Positions 24,887-35,080 of a stretch of DNA of 64,000 nt are shown here, piece by piece. This DNA comes from Lysinibacillus xylanilyticus. Its GTDB lineage: Bacteria; Bacillota; Bacilli; Bacillales_A; Planococcaceae. Where the stretch lies: contig NZ_MDDN01000006.1 of assembly GCF_001708185.1 (NCBI RefSeq), forward strand, positions 62,001-126,000, given 5' to 3'. The notes below the pieces were generated by a model, which saw only the letters and a list, made by a program, of their open reading frames with translations, searched no databases and was not told the origin of the DNA. The first letter of the stretch is position 1; each line of letters starts with the position of its first letter. Position numbers and translations under genes: made by a program.

Positions 24887-26593
24887 TTAAACACGGAATT
24901 GAGCTGCCAAGTCTCTTAGCTCTTCAGCCAAGCTTGCTAGTGAATAAGCAGATGATGAAATTTCCTCCATTGCTGCCATTTGTTCTTCGGACGAAGCAGA
25001 AATACTCTCAGTGCCAGCAGTAGTAGATCTAGTTATAGAGTGGATTGCATTCATACTACCAACAATTTCTTCAGTTCCTGCGGCCATTTGCTCAACCGCT
25101 GCAGATACTTCTTCTACCTGCATCGTAACATTTTGAATGGCATCTTGAATGGAAGCAAAAGTTGTACGTGTATTTTCTGTTGTTTTAATCCCTTCATTAA
25201 CTCCCGTTGTTACTAACTTCATTGATTCAACGGCCTTTTGAGTATCTTTCTGCGTCTCTGAAATCAACACTTCAATTTGGTTTGAAGAAATAGCGGACTG
25301 TTCTGCTAATTTTCTAACCTCATCTGCAACGACAGCGAAGCCCTTCCCATGCTCGCCAGCACGTGCGGCTTCAATTGCGGCGTTCAAGGCAAGGAGATTT
25401 GTTTGTTCAGCAATTGCTGTAATTGAATCAATAATTTGACCGATTTCATTTGAACGTTTTCCTAACACGTCGACAACTTCTGATAAGCCATTTACTCGTT
25501 CTGTGATGTCCATCATTTGTTGATTCATTTGATTCGCGGCATCTATACCATGTATTACTAGAGATAAAGAATCACCTGAAAGTTCGGTTACAGCTTGAGC
25601 ATTCCCAGCTACTTGTTGTACACCTGTTGAAAGCTCATTAACGGTATTGACGGTGTTAGAGACATTGTTTAGTTGCTCTACTGAACCATGAGCGATCGTT
25701 TCCATCGTATTTGCAACCATCTCTGTTGCTTTCGTAGTTTCAGCTGCATTAGCATTCAATTCTTCAGATGCTGCGGCTACATGATTAGCAGTTTCAGTCA
25801 CTTTTGTTACGGTAGTACGAATATTATTAAGCATCGAATTAAATGAAAGGGTTAATTGACCAATTTCATCTTTGGATGAATAGGTACCTTGTACAGTCAA
25901 ATCTCCATCGCCTGCTTTTAACATGTTAGCCTGCAACTCTTTAACCGGATTTACAATTAAACGGCTAATCCATGTTGCCAATGCAATAAAGAAAATAATG
26001 GCTATAACAGTGAGAATGGCAGAAATGAGCATAGTAGTGTATAGACTTTGTTCATTTGCTTTATTCAACTGTTCAGCATCATCAGAACATATAATCATTA
26101 GTTCACGTGCATCATTTGCCACTTTCTCACGAAAATCCTGTATAGATGTAGTGTATAAAGAATAAGCTTCCTCGTTTCGGTTTTTACTAGCCAAATCAAC
26201 GACCTCTGTCATAGTACTAAAATAACCGTCAAGATTAGATTGAATAGATTCTAACAGTTTTCGTTCATCTTCATTTCCGCTGTAAGAGTCTTTGAATTGT
26301 ACAATTGATTCTTCAATATTTTGAGATCTTTCTGTGACGTTCGCTTGTAGCTCGGTATTACGTTTAGTATCCATAGTAATCATAAGCTCTAAAACGAAAG
26401 AATCCATCGCACGAATGTCAGTTCGAATTTGACCGAGATATTGGATTGGCAAAAGTGACTCTTCGTACATATCCTTAGTTCTTTTTGCCATATCGTTAAT
26501 ATAATAAAAACCTCCACCCGAAATAATTAGCAAAAAAATAACAGCAGACGTAATAAGTGTTAGGATTTTCTGTTTAATTGAAAAGTTTTTCAT
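24887..26593 (-). CDS. methyl-accepting chemotaxis protein (568 aa)
   Basis: ATG at 26593 with GGGAGG. Order of parts: TM1 (about 10-30), a helical 4HB_MCP sensor domain outside the membrane (about 31-185), TM2 (about 186-208), HAMP (about 209-262), then the long signalling hairpin with the highly conserved tip [20 protein letters not shown] and [18 protein letters not shown]. The sensor controls CheA/CheW; the ligand is not predictable. No CheR/CheB tether motif at the C-terminus. It is a single-gene unit between terminators. Confidence 0.97.
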   Translation of the reverse strand: MKNFSIKQKILTLITSAVIFLLIISGGGFYYINDMAKRTKDMYEESLLPIQYLGQIRTDIRAMDSFVLELMITMDTKRNTELQANVTERSQNIEESIVQFKDSYSGNEDERKLLESIQSNLDGYFSTMTEVVDLASKNRNEEAYSLYTTSIQDFREKVANDARELMIICSDDAEQLNKANEQSLYTTMLISAILTVIAIIFFIALATWISRLIVNPVKELQANMLKAGDGDLTVQGTYSSKDEIGQLTLSFNSMLNNIRTTVTKVTETANHVAAASEELNANAAETTKATEMVANTMETIAHGSVEQLNNVSNTVNTVNELSTGVQQVAGNAQAVTELSGDSLSLVIHGIDAANQMNQQMMDITERVNGLSEVVDVLGKRSNEIGQIIDSITAIAEQTNLLALNAAIEAARAGEHGKGFAVVADEVRKLAEQSAISSNQIEVLISETQKDTQKAVESMKLVTTGVNEGIKTTENTRTTFASIQDAIQNVTMQVEEVSAAVEQMAAGTEEIVGSMNAIHSITRSTTAGTESISASSEEQMAAMEEISSSAYSLASLAEELRDLAAQFRV

Positions 26594-27936
26594 ATGTATT
26601 ACCTCCCTTGTCTCAACTATCTTCCAAATTCCTTATTATTATTGTGGTATATACTAATAACTTTGGATATATTGAGTAATTTAGATTATGTAATAATATA
26701 CTACATCTAAGCTATTAATAAGAGAAGAAAAAATTTAAAAAATATAAAATAAGTATTAATTATTTGAAAAAAAACCCTGATAGTAGTTTTTAAGTAGTGA
26801 ACATAAAGTGCTATGTTTGAAGTTAGTAAATTGTCATTTATAAGAAGTAGTATAGAAAACATACATATTTTGTTATGGAAAATTAAAGGAAATAAGTCCT
26901 GGGTAGTCTTTGTGATATTTATAATAGTCCCTTATTAGCGCGCTTTTTTAATTGAAAAGACTGTTTTGTGCAAGGGGTATATCTGTAACATTAAATTGTT
27001 TATTGAGTAATAGATTCGTGATGAGAGATGGGGGAGAAGATCATGAACAACCAGCGTCAATTGTAAATAATCGTTTAGGTATGTTGAGCTTTTTTTATCA
27101 TGGGGTGACCATTCCTTCCATTTATACAGCATTTTATGTTTTGTGCGGATTAAGGGAACAACAGACACAATAATTACGGACGACACCTATGTTTTTGTTA
27201 AATAAGAATGAAGTCAATGAATTAAAGTAAGAAGAGTTTATGCTGATAATAACTTCAAAAGTCAATGAATGGCCTACAAGCGCAAATCCAAGAACACCTT
27301 TAATAGGGTGTTCTTTTTATTTTAGCTAATGGATTCCATTGAGAAGATTAAATCCAAAAGAACGGAGGGTGTGAATTACTACATGTATTAAAGGAATGGT
27401 AGTGAGAATACACCTAGAGGACACTTTTGTAAATTGTTGTAATTAACATTGTGAAGGGAGTGTGGGCGTTGTTTTATTTATAAGAAAAAAATCTGTCGAA
27501 AAATATAATTTAATGTAAAAAAACTTTTGGCACAGTTTGTATTTATTGTAAAAGAAAAATATGGTTCTATTAACATTTTTTAATTCCTTAAAATGGATTT
27601 TATTAAGGTTTGCGAAATTAATAAAAATACTAGTTTCTAAATATTTTTTATAAAATGGTACTATAGTAATGTTTTGGGAATCCTTAAAATATTTTTCAAT
27701 TCTTTAGTCTTATGTTATATTACTTTAGGTGCTTTTTGGTTTATGTTATTGAGAGTTTACTCACCTACGAGATTTTGTTAGGTTCTATATCGATAGTAAA
27801 AAGGTCTGTAAAGTTATCCTTTCACTAAAATCCAAAGCAAGAAATTTTTACTGAAATAATATGAATCATATAAAGTTTAGCGATAATAGGGAATCTACAT
27901 ACGATACTCTGAAATTCAAACAGGAGGTTTATAAAC
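26594..27936. other. 1.34-kb AT-rich gap before the surface-protein gene
   Basis: Frames at 26935-27186 (minus) and 26952-27173 (plus) overlap each other and lack ribosome binding sites, so I did not call them. One terminator is at 27290-27319. The last 500 bases, very AT-rich, are the long promoter region of the LPXTG gene. Confidence 0.45.
27290..27319 (+). terminator. terminator without an evident upstream gene
   Basis: AGAACACC (27291-27298) pairs with GGTGTTCT (27307-27314), then TTTATTTT. Its presence hints at an uncalled small transcript upstream. Confidence 0.75.
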
Positions 27937-30540
27937 ATGCATGCCAAGAAATTATTTCCATTATTATTATGTTTTGTAGTCGTACTATTTCAAACAATAG
28001 TACCCAATGTAGGAAAAGCAGATGAACTAAACAATACAATGCTTATTGATAGTGCGCAAATTACAAAAACAGATTTAACATACGGAGAACAAACAGGAGT
28101 CCGTGTAACCTTTAGTGAAAAGCCTAATCTGAAATTAAAATCAGGCGATACAATTACGATGACATTACCACCTGAATTAAGAGGTTTTAATGCGAATATT
28201 AAACTAGATGATTACGGTTCGTGTAATGTGACTGGCGAACAAGTTGTGTGTACGTTCAATAGTAAAGTAGATGAACGTAAAAATATTAAAGGTTTCTTTG
28301 AATTTACTATTCAAGCAACAAACGTAGAATCTGGAAGTTCAAAAACGATTAATACGAACTTTGGTACAAGTTTAAGTAAGCAAGCTGTCAAAATTACGCA
28401 TCCAGCTAGTAGCGGTTCTTCGCCAGGAATCTTCTTCTATAAAACAGGAGATATTCAGCCAAATAATTCAGATGAAGTTCGTTGGTTCCTAAACTTCAAC
28501 TTAAAGAAGGAATATCTTGATAGTGATATCGTGTTACAAGATACTTCAAAAGGTGGTCAACAAATTCAGAAAGATAGTTTCTATATCCAAACAAGTGGTC
28601 ATTTAGGTGATCGTCAATTCACACCTGATGAGTTTTATAGGAATGGGCTTGGATATGTGAGTATTACGAGTGATAATTCATTTAATGTAGTAATTTATCG
28701 TGGGTATGCAAGTGGTTCTTCGTTCACTGTAGGTTATAAAACAACTATTACAGCTCAAGGGTTAAATGAAGAATATTTGAAGAATGGATATGATTTGAAT
28801 TACAAAGTTAACAATCAACAGCCAGTACACGAGCAAAAAGAGGCTCAAGTAAAAAACATTTCAGCTAATGGTGGGGCTGTAGGAGATTTACCAGCTAAAG
28901 GTACATTAAGAATACTGAAATATATAGATGATCATAAAGAACAAGTCATTCCAGGTGTTCAATTTAAAGTTTTCACATCAGGTGGTCAACAAATTGGCGA
29001 TTTTACAACCAATGACAAAGGAATTGTAGAAGTACCAAACTTGAAAGCTGGTGAGTACTATGTACAAGAAGTATCAGCTCCTGAATATGTAACATTTGAC
29101 GCGAGTAAGAAAATTCCATTTACAATAGACGAGGATGCTGCAAAAGGTATTGAATTACCGATTTCTAATAGTTTGAAAAAAACTTCGATTGAGGGAACGA
29201 AAACTTGGAGCAACGATCGTGAACAAGATCGCCCTTCAGAAATCAAAGTAGATTTACTCAAAGATGGAGAGGTTATTGTTACAAAAACCGTAACAGCAGA
29301 CAATGGTTGGAAATATCAATTCGATCAATTAGACCAATACACAGTAGAAGGTAAAGAAATCCAATATGCTGTAAAAGAGCAATCTGTAGAGGGATATGAG
29401 TCTAAAGTTAATGGTTATGATATTTTAAATACAAAAATAGAAAAACCAGTGGATCCAAGTGAAAAACCAGTGGATCCAAGTGAAAAACCGGTGGATCCAA
29501 GTGAAAAACCAGTGGATCCAAGTGAAAAACCAGTGGACCCAAGTGAAAAACCGGTGGACCCAAGTGAAAAACCAGTGGACCCAAGTGAAAAACCAGTGGA
29601 TTCAAGTGAAAAACCAGTGGACCCAAGTGAAAAACCAGTGGACCCAAGTGAAAAACCAGTGGAACCAAGTGAAAAACCAGTGGATCCAAGTGAAAAACCG
29701 GTAGAGCCGAGTGAAAAACCAGTGGACCCAAGTGAAAAACCAGTGGACCCAAGTGAAAAACCGGTAGAGCCGAGTGAAAAACCAGTGGAACCAAGTGAAA
29801 AACCAGTGGATCCAAGTGAAAAACCGGTAGAGCCGAGTGAAAAACCAGTGGACCCAAGTGAAAAACCGGTAGAGCCGAGTGAAAAACCAGTAGATCCAAG
29901 TGAAAAACCAGTAGATCCAAGTGAAAAACCAGTAGTTCCAAGTGAAAAACCAGTGGAGCCGAGTGAAAAACCAGTAGTTCCAAGTGAAAAACCAGTGGAG
30001 CCGAGTGAAAAACCAGTAGCTCCAAGTGAAAAACCGGTGGAGCCGAGTGAAAAACCGGTGGAGCCGAGTGAAAAACCAGTGGAGCCGAGTGAAAAACCAG
30101 TAGTTCCAAGTGAAAAACCAGTGGCCCCAAGTGAAAAAGTGGTAGAGCCAAGTGAAAAACCGATGGCTCCGGGTGAAAAACCGGTAGAGCCGAGTGAAAA
30201 ACCTGTGGAACAAAGTGAAAAAACGAAAGACTCTGAAGATGCAGGTAAGGTAGAAGAGGAACAAATAACTCCAGAGAAACCAGAACAATCGGTGGAACAG
30301 AGTAAAAAACCGAAAGACTCAGGAAATACGGCTAAGGAAGTAGAAAAGCCATCAGTAGAAGAGCATGTCAACAATGTTGTTCAAAATCAAAAAGTTGACC
30401 AAGAGGAGCAACAAACTCCAAATAAAGCTGAACGCTTACCTCAAACAGGGGAAAGTAACACAACTTTATATCAAGTACTTGGTTTAATCTTAGTAGCTTT
30501 AGCATGCTTGTTATTACGACGTAGCAGAAAAGAAATTTAA
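27937..30540 (+). CDS. LPXTG cell-wall anchored adhesin-like protein (867 aa)
   Basis: ATG 27937 after AGGAGG. Signal peptide (LFPLLLCFVVVLFQTIVPNV), then an N-terminal region (about 32-300) with the features of MSCRAMM/collagen-binding Ig-like domains (GEQTGVRVTFSE, SGDTITMTLPPELRG). A prealbumin-type domain (about 325-410; GTLRILKYIDD...GVQFKVF...LKAGEYYVQEVSAP) and a Cna_B domain (about 415-500; GTKTWSND...YAVKEQSVEGYES) follow. Then come 37 tandem PVDPSEK-type repeats (about 504-762) acting as a wall-spanning stalk, and LPQTGE (834-839), a membrane helix and RRSRKEI. A sortase A must attach it; none is in the window. The stalk length is probably variable. Terminator at 30546. Confidence 0.95.
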   Translation: MHAKKLFPLLLCFVVVLFQTIVPNVGKADELNNTMLIDSAQITKTDLTYGEQTGVRVTFSEKPNLKLKSGDTITMTLPPELRGFNANIKLDDYGSCNVTGEQVVCTFNSKVDERKNIKGFFEFTIQATNVESGSSKTINTNFGTSLSKQAVKITHPASSGSSPGIFFYKTGDIQPNNSDEVRWFLNFNLKKEYLDSDIVLQDTSKGGQQIQKDSFYIQTSGHLGDRQFTPDEFYRNGLGYVSITSDNSFNVVIYRGYASGSSFTVGYKTTITAQGLNEEYLKNGYDLNYKVNNQQPVHEQKEAQVKNISANGGAVGDLPAKGTLRILKYIDDHKEQVIPGVQFKVFTSGGQQIGDFTTNDKGIVEVPNLKAGEYYVQEVSAPEYVTFDASKKIPFTIDEDAAKGIELPISNSLKKTSIEGTKTWSNDREQDRPSEIKVDLLKDGEVIVTKTVTADNGWKYQFDQLDQYTVEGKEIQYAVKEQSVEGYESKVNGYDILNTKIEKPVDPSEKPVDPSEKPVDPSEKPVDPSEKPVDPSEKPVDPSEKPVDPSEKPVDSSEKPVDPSEKPVDPSEKPVEPSEKPVDPSEKPVEPSEKPVDPSEKPVDPSEKPVEPSEKPVEPSEKPVDPSEKPVEPSEKPVDPSEKPVEPSEKPVDPSEKPVDPSEKPVVPSEKPVEPSEKPVVPSEKPVEPSEKPVAPSEKPVEPSEKPVEPSEKPVEPSEKPVVPSEKPVAPSEKVVEPSEKPMAPGEKPVEPSEKPVEQSEKTKDSEDAGKVEEEQITPEKPEQSVEQSKKPKDSGNTAKEVEKPSVEEHVNNVVQNQKVDQEEQQTPNKAERLPQTGESNTTLYQVLGLILVALACLLLRRSRKEI
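29446..30222 (+). repeat. 37 tandem 21-bp units in the adhesin gene
   Basis: Every 21 bp encodes P-V-(D/E/V/A)-P-S-E-K. The first seven encoded units are identical; the third residue then alternates and the last four diverge (VVEPSEK, PMAPGEK, PVEPSEK, PVEQSEK). 37 x 21 = 777 bp fits the coordinates. Because the unit is 7 codons, length changes keep the frame. The repeat also opens long meaningless frames on both strands. Confidence 0.97.
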
Positions 30541-30545
30541 AATAT

Positions 30546-30577
30546 AAACCCCCTGTTTTGAACGAACAGGGGGTTTG
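30546..30577 (+). terminator. terminator of the adhesin gene
   Basis: AAACCCCCTGTT (30546-30557) pairs perfectly with AACAGGGGGTTT (30565-30576). Confidence 0.9.
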
Positions 30578-30986
30578 TTATGTCGAAAAAGTTCTTATTT
30601 GTGAATACTGTTTCGGGACCACCAGTTTAATATGAACGGACACTAGTGAGCGGATTTAGGGCAGCATCATCAGAGCAACCCGATTTAAATGATGGGAGGA
30701 ATCAAACGATAATCCTTCATTTATTTCCATAAATATCTGAATTTTTAGTTAGGTAATTTAAGTAAATACTATTGGGAATACAATAAAAAAGTAGCAGAGG
30801 AGGCGTGCTGAGTAGCTTTTCTTTGAGAAAGTAATATAGTAGTAAAACAATTTTTACGAATATTACAAGTGAAAGGATTTAAGCTTACACGATTGTAATG
30901 TAATTGAAAGCCAATACGATAGAGTGTAATACATTATTTTGCGAGAATGTGTATAGAAGCAAGAACAAGAAGCGGAGGAATACACA
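30578..30986. other. 409-bp promoter region of the ECF sigma gene
   Basis: No gene seen. AT-rich sequence between the adhesin terminator and the sigma-factor start; no promoter could be assigned with confidence. Confidence 0.4.
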
Positions 30987-31535
30987 ATGAATGAAAAATT
31001 AGAAGGCGTATATGAGGAATACAATCGTTATATATATCATTTATGTTTAAAACTTACTCGCAATAATATTGAAGCTGAAGATTTAATGCAAGAAGTATGG
31101 GTAAAAGTTGTGCGCTATGAGGATAGCGTTGCCGAGGTGGAGCATATTAAAGCTTGGCTAACAACAATTACAATGAATACATTTAGAGATCGCTATCGTA
31201 AAAAAGTACGACGTAGTAAATACATGATGAACCAACCTGAAACATTAGACGTACCGATTTTAGATTTGGTTCCCAATAATGATATTTCGACTGAAGAAAA
31301 AATTGAAAAAGATGTTGTTACTAAATTAGTACAGGATAAAATGGAGCAATTAGATGGGATCTATCGTAAAACATTATGGTATTTTTACATAGACCAATAC
31401 TCACTTGCTGAAATCTCATCTATAATGAAAGTTTCAATTGGTACTGTGAAATCTCGTTTATTCCGTGCTAAAGCTCGTTTGAAAGAAATGCTTATGGCTG
31501 ATGTTTCAATTGTAGAGTCTGTGCTACCAGCATGA
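30987..31535 (+). CDS. orphan ECF RNA polymerase sigma factor (182 aa)
   Basis: ATG 30987 after AGCGGAGGAA. Region sigma2 (about 8-80) contains AEDLMQEVWVKVVRYED and HIKAWLTTITMNTFRDRYRK. Region sigma4 (about 115-170) contains LDGIYRKTLWYFYIDQYSLA and EISSIMKVSIGTVKSRLFRAKARLKEM. The size is normal for group IV sigma factors. Usually a membrane anti-sigma gene follows; here the next gene is an unrelated regulator on the other strand, so it is an orphan. The adjacent LPXTG gene, same direction, is a candidate target (inference). Confidence 0.95.
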   Translation: MNEKLEGVYEEYNRYIYHLCLKLTRNNIEAEDLMQEVWVKVVRYEDSVAEVEHIKAWLTTITMNTFRDRYRKKVRRSKYMMNQPETLDVPILDLVPNNDISTEEKIEKDVVTKLVQDKMEQLDGIYRKTLWYFYIDQYSLAEISSIMKVSIGTVKSRLFRAKARLKEMLMADVSIVESVLPA

Positions 31536-31600
31536 TAACATGCATTGGTCGCACTAAACTAATTACTTAGACGGAAGTATATGTTCGACCAATCCGATAA

Positions 31601-31641
31601 AAGATGCATTGCAAAATTATGTTGCAATGCATCTTTTTTTG
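31601..31641 (+). terminator. terminator of the sigma gene
   Basis: AAGATGCATTGCAA (31601-31614) pairs perfectly with TTGCAATGCATCTT (31622-31635), followed by T-run. Confidence 0.93.
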
Positions 31642-31673
31642 AATTTTATTACCAGTAAAACGGGGTACATCGC

Positions 31674-31755
31674 TGATAAAAGTGCCGAAATCGCTGATAA
31701 ACTACCGAACATCGCTGATAAAAGTGCCGAAATCGCTGATAAACCACCGAACATC
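31674..31755 (+). repeat. 21-bp-period GATAAA repeat, copy 1
   Basis: TGATAAA begins at 31674, 31695, 31716 and 31737, exactly 21 bp apart, each preceded by ATCGC. Intervening sequences alternate (AGTGCCGAAATCGC and ACTACCGAACATCGC), so the true unit is 42 bp repeated twice. A second locus with the same period is at 48733. It sits in the gap between a terminator and the 3' end of the PucR-type gene. If translated it would read IADKSAE-IADKLPN, but no start signal is present. Confidence 0.8.
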
Positions 31756-31775
31756 GCCGGTGGAACCTCAAACTT

Positions 31776-33719
31776 TCACTCACTTAAATGCAGGGCTAAA
31801 TGAATCTCTAAATAATGTGCTGGATTGTGTAAATCACGATTTAACAATTGTTTAATTTTCTCAAGTCGGTGGTATAGCGTATTTTGATGAATGTGTAAGG
31901 TAGAAGCCGTTTTTGAAATAGAACGATTTTGATGAATATAACAACGAAGTGTTTTAAGTAAAGTTTCATCCTTTTGCTTGTATAACGGAGCTAATATATC
32001 ATGAACGAATTGTCCAAGCTCTTCTTCGCCTTGCTTGTTGAATAATCGATTAATACCTAGCTCTTCATAACAAATAATGGTTACCTCGTCTTCTTTGTTT
32101 GCTTGGCGCGTAGCTTGTTGAAGTGCTTGCTGACTTTCTTCGGCGCTCTGAGCAACATTTAACAAATGATCCTGTATAGCTCCTATGCCTATTGCCACCT
32201 GTTGATGATAAAACTGAACCCAACTAATAATAGCCTGCGTTAATTGTTGTTTTATTTTGTGACGAAATGCCGTATCTCCTTGTAATACCCAAACGATTGT
32301 TTCGCGTAGTGTAAATATAAAATGCTGCCCTTTAAAATATTGCTGTACATGTTGAATAAATTGCATACTATTTTTATGAGAAAATTGTTTCAGTCCAAAT
32401 TTTACGACGAATGTTGGTTTCTTAATATCGAGTCCTAATTCATCATAACGAGAATCAACTAGAGGGGCACGTCCAGAGATAAGCTGTTGAAAAAGCTCGA
32501 AACGTTCTTTAAAATTCGTTTGTCCTGTCGCTTGTATTTGTAGTGATTTTAAAGTTAAGCTCATCGCGGCGTTTTCAATAATCATACGTTGTTGGCTCGT
32601 CAATTTCTCCAACTGCTGAATAATTAAGTAACCGAAAATTTCTCTTTCATTTCGGATTGGGAAAATATAGCCTATATCCATTAATTGTTCCTCTTGAATT
32701 GTTGCTAGCTTGTTCATTTTTTCTAACTGTAAAAATGTTTTACGATCGGCTAAATTTACAAATTGTATGTCTAATTGTAATAATTCCTTCGTCGTTTGAA
32801 TGATTTTCATTTCTTGTACATTTTGCAAAGATAGTTTAATAAAGATTTGGTGAATTTCATGTTGCTTTATAAAATAAGCATTTAACCGTTCTATTTCTTC
32901 ATATGCCTCCGCATTTCTTATAGCAACGGCCGCCTGCGATGCGAAGCTTTCTAGAAGTCTTAGATCACTTTGTTGAAAAGCACGTTTATTTGTATATTGA
33001 TGAACAATCATCACACCGAGTTTTCTTTCGTGAAAGGTAATAGGAACAGCCATCGATGTATTATTCTCGATTCTTCCTAAATGTACAGCTTCCATTAATG
33101 CGTCTAGATTGAATTTTGTAACATTGCTCATAATCTCTAATGTTTCTTGATAGTTGTAAATGGCTGATACGCCTGTGTGGAATGTATAACCTGCCATTCC
33201 CTCGCCTAATTGGGGAGCGTAATCAAAGATGCGCTCTGTCACACCCGCACTTGCTACTGTATATAAACGCTCCATTTCAGGGTTGAATAACATTAAAAAT
33301 CCACGATCAATTACTGGAATAGCTAGAATGGAAAAATCCATGATGGTCTGCAACAGCGTTTTTATTTTCAAAGTTGAATTCATTACTCCTATAAGCTGCA
33401 TAATGGCTAATTTCTGCTCACGCTGCTGTATGAGAATTTTCTGATAAAAGGTCTTTTCTAGCTGCAAAACTAAAAATTGCTCATCATAACCAGTAAAGTC
33501 CCCAAAGATGATACCTTGTACAATGTACTCATTTGGCTCTGGTATGTATATCGTTGCACTAAAGCGTTGCTGTTGTTTATCCCAATGTACTCCTTTTAGA
33601 TTGGGGTTAATATCACAAGGTCGACCATAAAATAAAGACCATTCCTTTGTTGCGCTATAAATATAAAAGCTACAATTTTCATCGTTCAATACAATTTCTT
33701 CATGTTCCCCTAGAGACAT
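31776..33719 (-). CDS. GAF-domain PucR-type transcriptional regulator (647 aa)
   Basis: Start at 33719 (MSLGEHEEIV) after AAAGGAGT. A central GAF domain (about 110-270; DRGFLMLFNPEMERLYTVAS, GEGMAGYTFHTGVSAIYNY, FASQAAVAIRNAEAYEEIE) may bind a small ligand. The C-terminus has the PucR helix-turn-helix: ETLLKTLRCYIHQNRSISKT, ASTLHIHQNTLYHRLEKI. Such regulators activate catabolic genes. It is divergent from an MFS transporter and an AbgB-like hydrolase across 132 bp, so it probably controls uptake and cleavage of an acylated or amidated substrate. Confidence 0.9.
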   Translation of the reverse strand: MSLGEHEEIVLNDENCSFYIYSATKEWSLFYGRPCDINPNLKGVHWDKQQQRFSATIYIPEPNEYIVQGIIFGDFTGYDEQFLVLQLEKTFYQKILIQQREQKLAIMQLIGVMNSTLKIKTLLQTIMDFSILAIPVIDRGFLMLFNPEMERLYTVASAGVTERIFDYAPQLGEGMAGYTFHTGVSAIYNYQETLEIMSNVTKFNLDALMEAVHLGRIENNTSMAVPITFHERKLGVMIVHQYTNKRAFQQSDLRLLESFASQAAVAIRNAEAYEEIERLNAYFIKQHEIHQIFIKLSLQNVQEMKIIQTTKELLQLDIQFVNLADRKTFLQLEKMNKLATIQEEQLMDIGYIFPIRNEREIFGYLIIQQLEKLTSQQRMIIENAAMSLTLKSLQIQATGQTNFKERFELFQQLISGRAPLVDSRYDELGLDIKKPTFVVKFGLKQFSHKNSMQFIQHVQQYFKGQHFIFTLRETIVWVLQGDTAFRHKIKQQLTQAIISWVQFYHQQVAIGIGAIQDHLLNVAQSAEESQQALQQATRQANKEDEVTIICYEELGINRLFNKQGEEELGQFVHDILAPLYKQKDETLLKTLRCYIHQNRSISKTASTLHIHQNTLYHRLEKIKQLLNRDLHNPAHYLEIHLALHLSE

Positions 33720-33851
33720 CGTTATTTCGACTCCTTTCACTAAATTTCGGAATATATTCTAATGATCTTTTATAAACATTGTAAGATATTCTAATGATAT
33801 CGTCCTTTATTTATCTTAATATTTAGATAATTTAATGAAAGGAGTGGAGTT

Positions 33852-35078
33852 ATGAATGTCGAACTAAAAAACCGCAGTAATTTAATTTTAGGCGTTTTAT
33901 TCTTTGGATGGATGGTTTCATATATTGACAGAACTGCTATCAGCTTAGCTTTAATTAATATTGGTAATGACCTATCCTTAACAGCCACTGAACTAGGATT
34001 TGTTTTAAGTGCGTTCTTCTTTGGATATGCTGTGATGCAAATTCCTGGTGGATGGCTAACGGATAAGTACGGAGCGATTAAATTATTAATTGGTGCCGTT
34101 ATTTTTTGGTCAGTTTTCACTGCATTTACGGGATTGGCTTGGTCACTCACTTCACTACTCTTAATTCGGTTTTTATTTGGTATTGGAGAAGGCGGATATC
34201 CTGCTGCAAGTACAAAAGCAATCTCTATATATTTTCAGAAAGAACAACGTACAAAGGCTCAAGCGACAATGATGTCATCCAATATGATAGGTAGTGCTAT
34301 CGCTCCTATTATTTGTGCACCTCTATTATTGGTAATGGATTGGCGCAATGTATTTTTCTTAATTTCTGGTTTAGGACTTCTTTTTGTAATCGCTCTTTTG
34401 TGGAGTACGAAAAATGCACAAACATCTATATCAGAGGAGCGAAAGGAGAGCGAAGAGAAGGGCTCTTTTGGCAAAGTATTAAAAAATACTTATTTAATGC
34501 GTGTACTTCTTATTTTCTTCTTTATTAATATAGCAAACTGGGGATTGAGCTCATGGATGCCAACGTATTTAATGAAAGTGCATGGTCTTGATTTAAAAAA
34601 TGTCGGATTCATCGCCGCTATACCAGCCATTTTCGCAGCTATTGGAATGATTATAAGTGGGCGTATCATCTCAAAGATAGGAGGGCGCTCGAAATATGGC
34701 GTGATTTTCGGAGCGGTTGTGCTAGCTGTTTGTTTGTATCTCATGTCTACAGCCGCTTCTGCAGCACTAGCTATTACGTATCAATCAATCGCCTTTATAT
34801 TCGTATCTTTTATGTCCTCGTTTATATTTACAACACCACATCGTGTCGTCAATCAACAAAATGTTGGGACAGCTTTTGGCGTAGTAAATTTTGGTGGTCA
34901 AGCAGCCGGCATTATTTCGCCAATAATTATGGGTTATTTAATTAATGTATCAGGTGGTTCTTTTAAAACATCATTTATATTTTTAGCCATTATGTGTGTA
35001 ATTGCTGCTGTAATTGCTGTTACTTTACCAGTTAATCATCAGCAACAAACAAAAATAAAATCTGTGGAGGGATACTAA
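33852..35078 (+). CDS. MFS transporter, ACS-type (408 aa)
   Basis: ATG 33852 after AAAGGAG. Twelve membrane helices; DRTAISLALINIGNDLSL in TM1, GYAVMQIPGGWLTDKYG between TM2 and TM3, and FGIGEGGYPAASTKAISIYF in TM4 fit the anion:cation symporter (hexuronate/galactonate/phthalate) branch. It is followed 2 bp later by an AbgB-like amidohydrolase gene, so the likely cargo is the acylated carboxylate that enzyme hydrolyses. Probably controlled by the divergent PucR-type protein. Confidence 0.92.
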   Translation: MNVELKNRSNLILGVLFFGWMVSYIDRTAISLALINIGNDLSLTATELGFVLSAFFFGYAVMQIPGGWLTDKYGAIKLLIGAVIFWSVFTAFTGLAWSLTSLLLIRFLFGIGEGGYPAASTKAISIYFQKEQRTKAQATMMSSNMIGSAIAPIICAPLLLVMDWRNVFFLISGLGLLFVIALLWSTKNAQTSISEERKESEEKGSFGKVLKNTYLMRVLLIFFFINIANWGLSSWMPTYLMKVHGLDLKNVGFIAAIPAIFAAIGMIISGRIISKIGGRSKYGVIFGAVVLAVCLYLMSTAASAALAITYQSIAFIFVSFMSSFIFTTPHRVVNQQNVGTAFGVVNFGGQAAGIISPIIMGYLINVSGGSFKTSFIFLAIMCVIAAVIAVTLPVNHQQQTKIKSVEGY

Positions 35079-35080
35079 CT

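Noticed and set aside
26935-27186. Overlapping frames on both strands
   Set aside because: They are antisense to each other, lack start signals and resemble no family.
29408-30374. Long minus-strand frames (up to 319 codons) across the adhesin repeat
   Set aside because: They are a by-product of a 21-bp repeat lacking stops in several frames; composition is absurd (GSTGFSL repeats) and no start signals exist.
31609-31803. Frame encoding IADKSAEIADK repeats
   Set aside because: It starts inside a terminator stem, has no binding site and overlaps the 3' end of the PucR-type gene; better explained as a DNA repeat.
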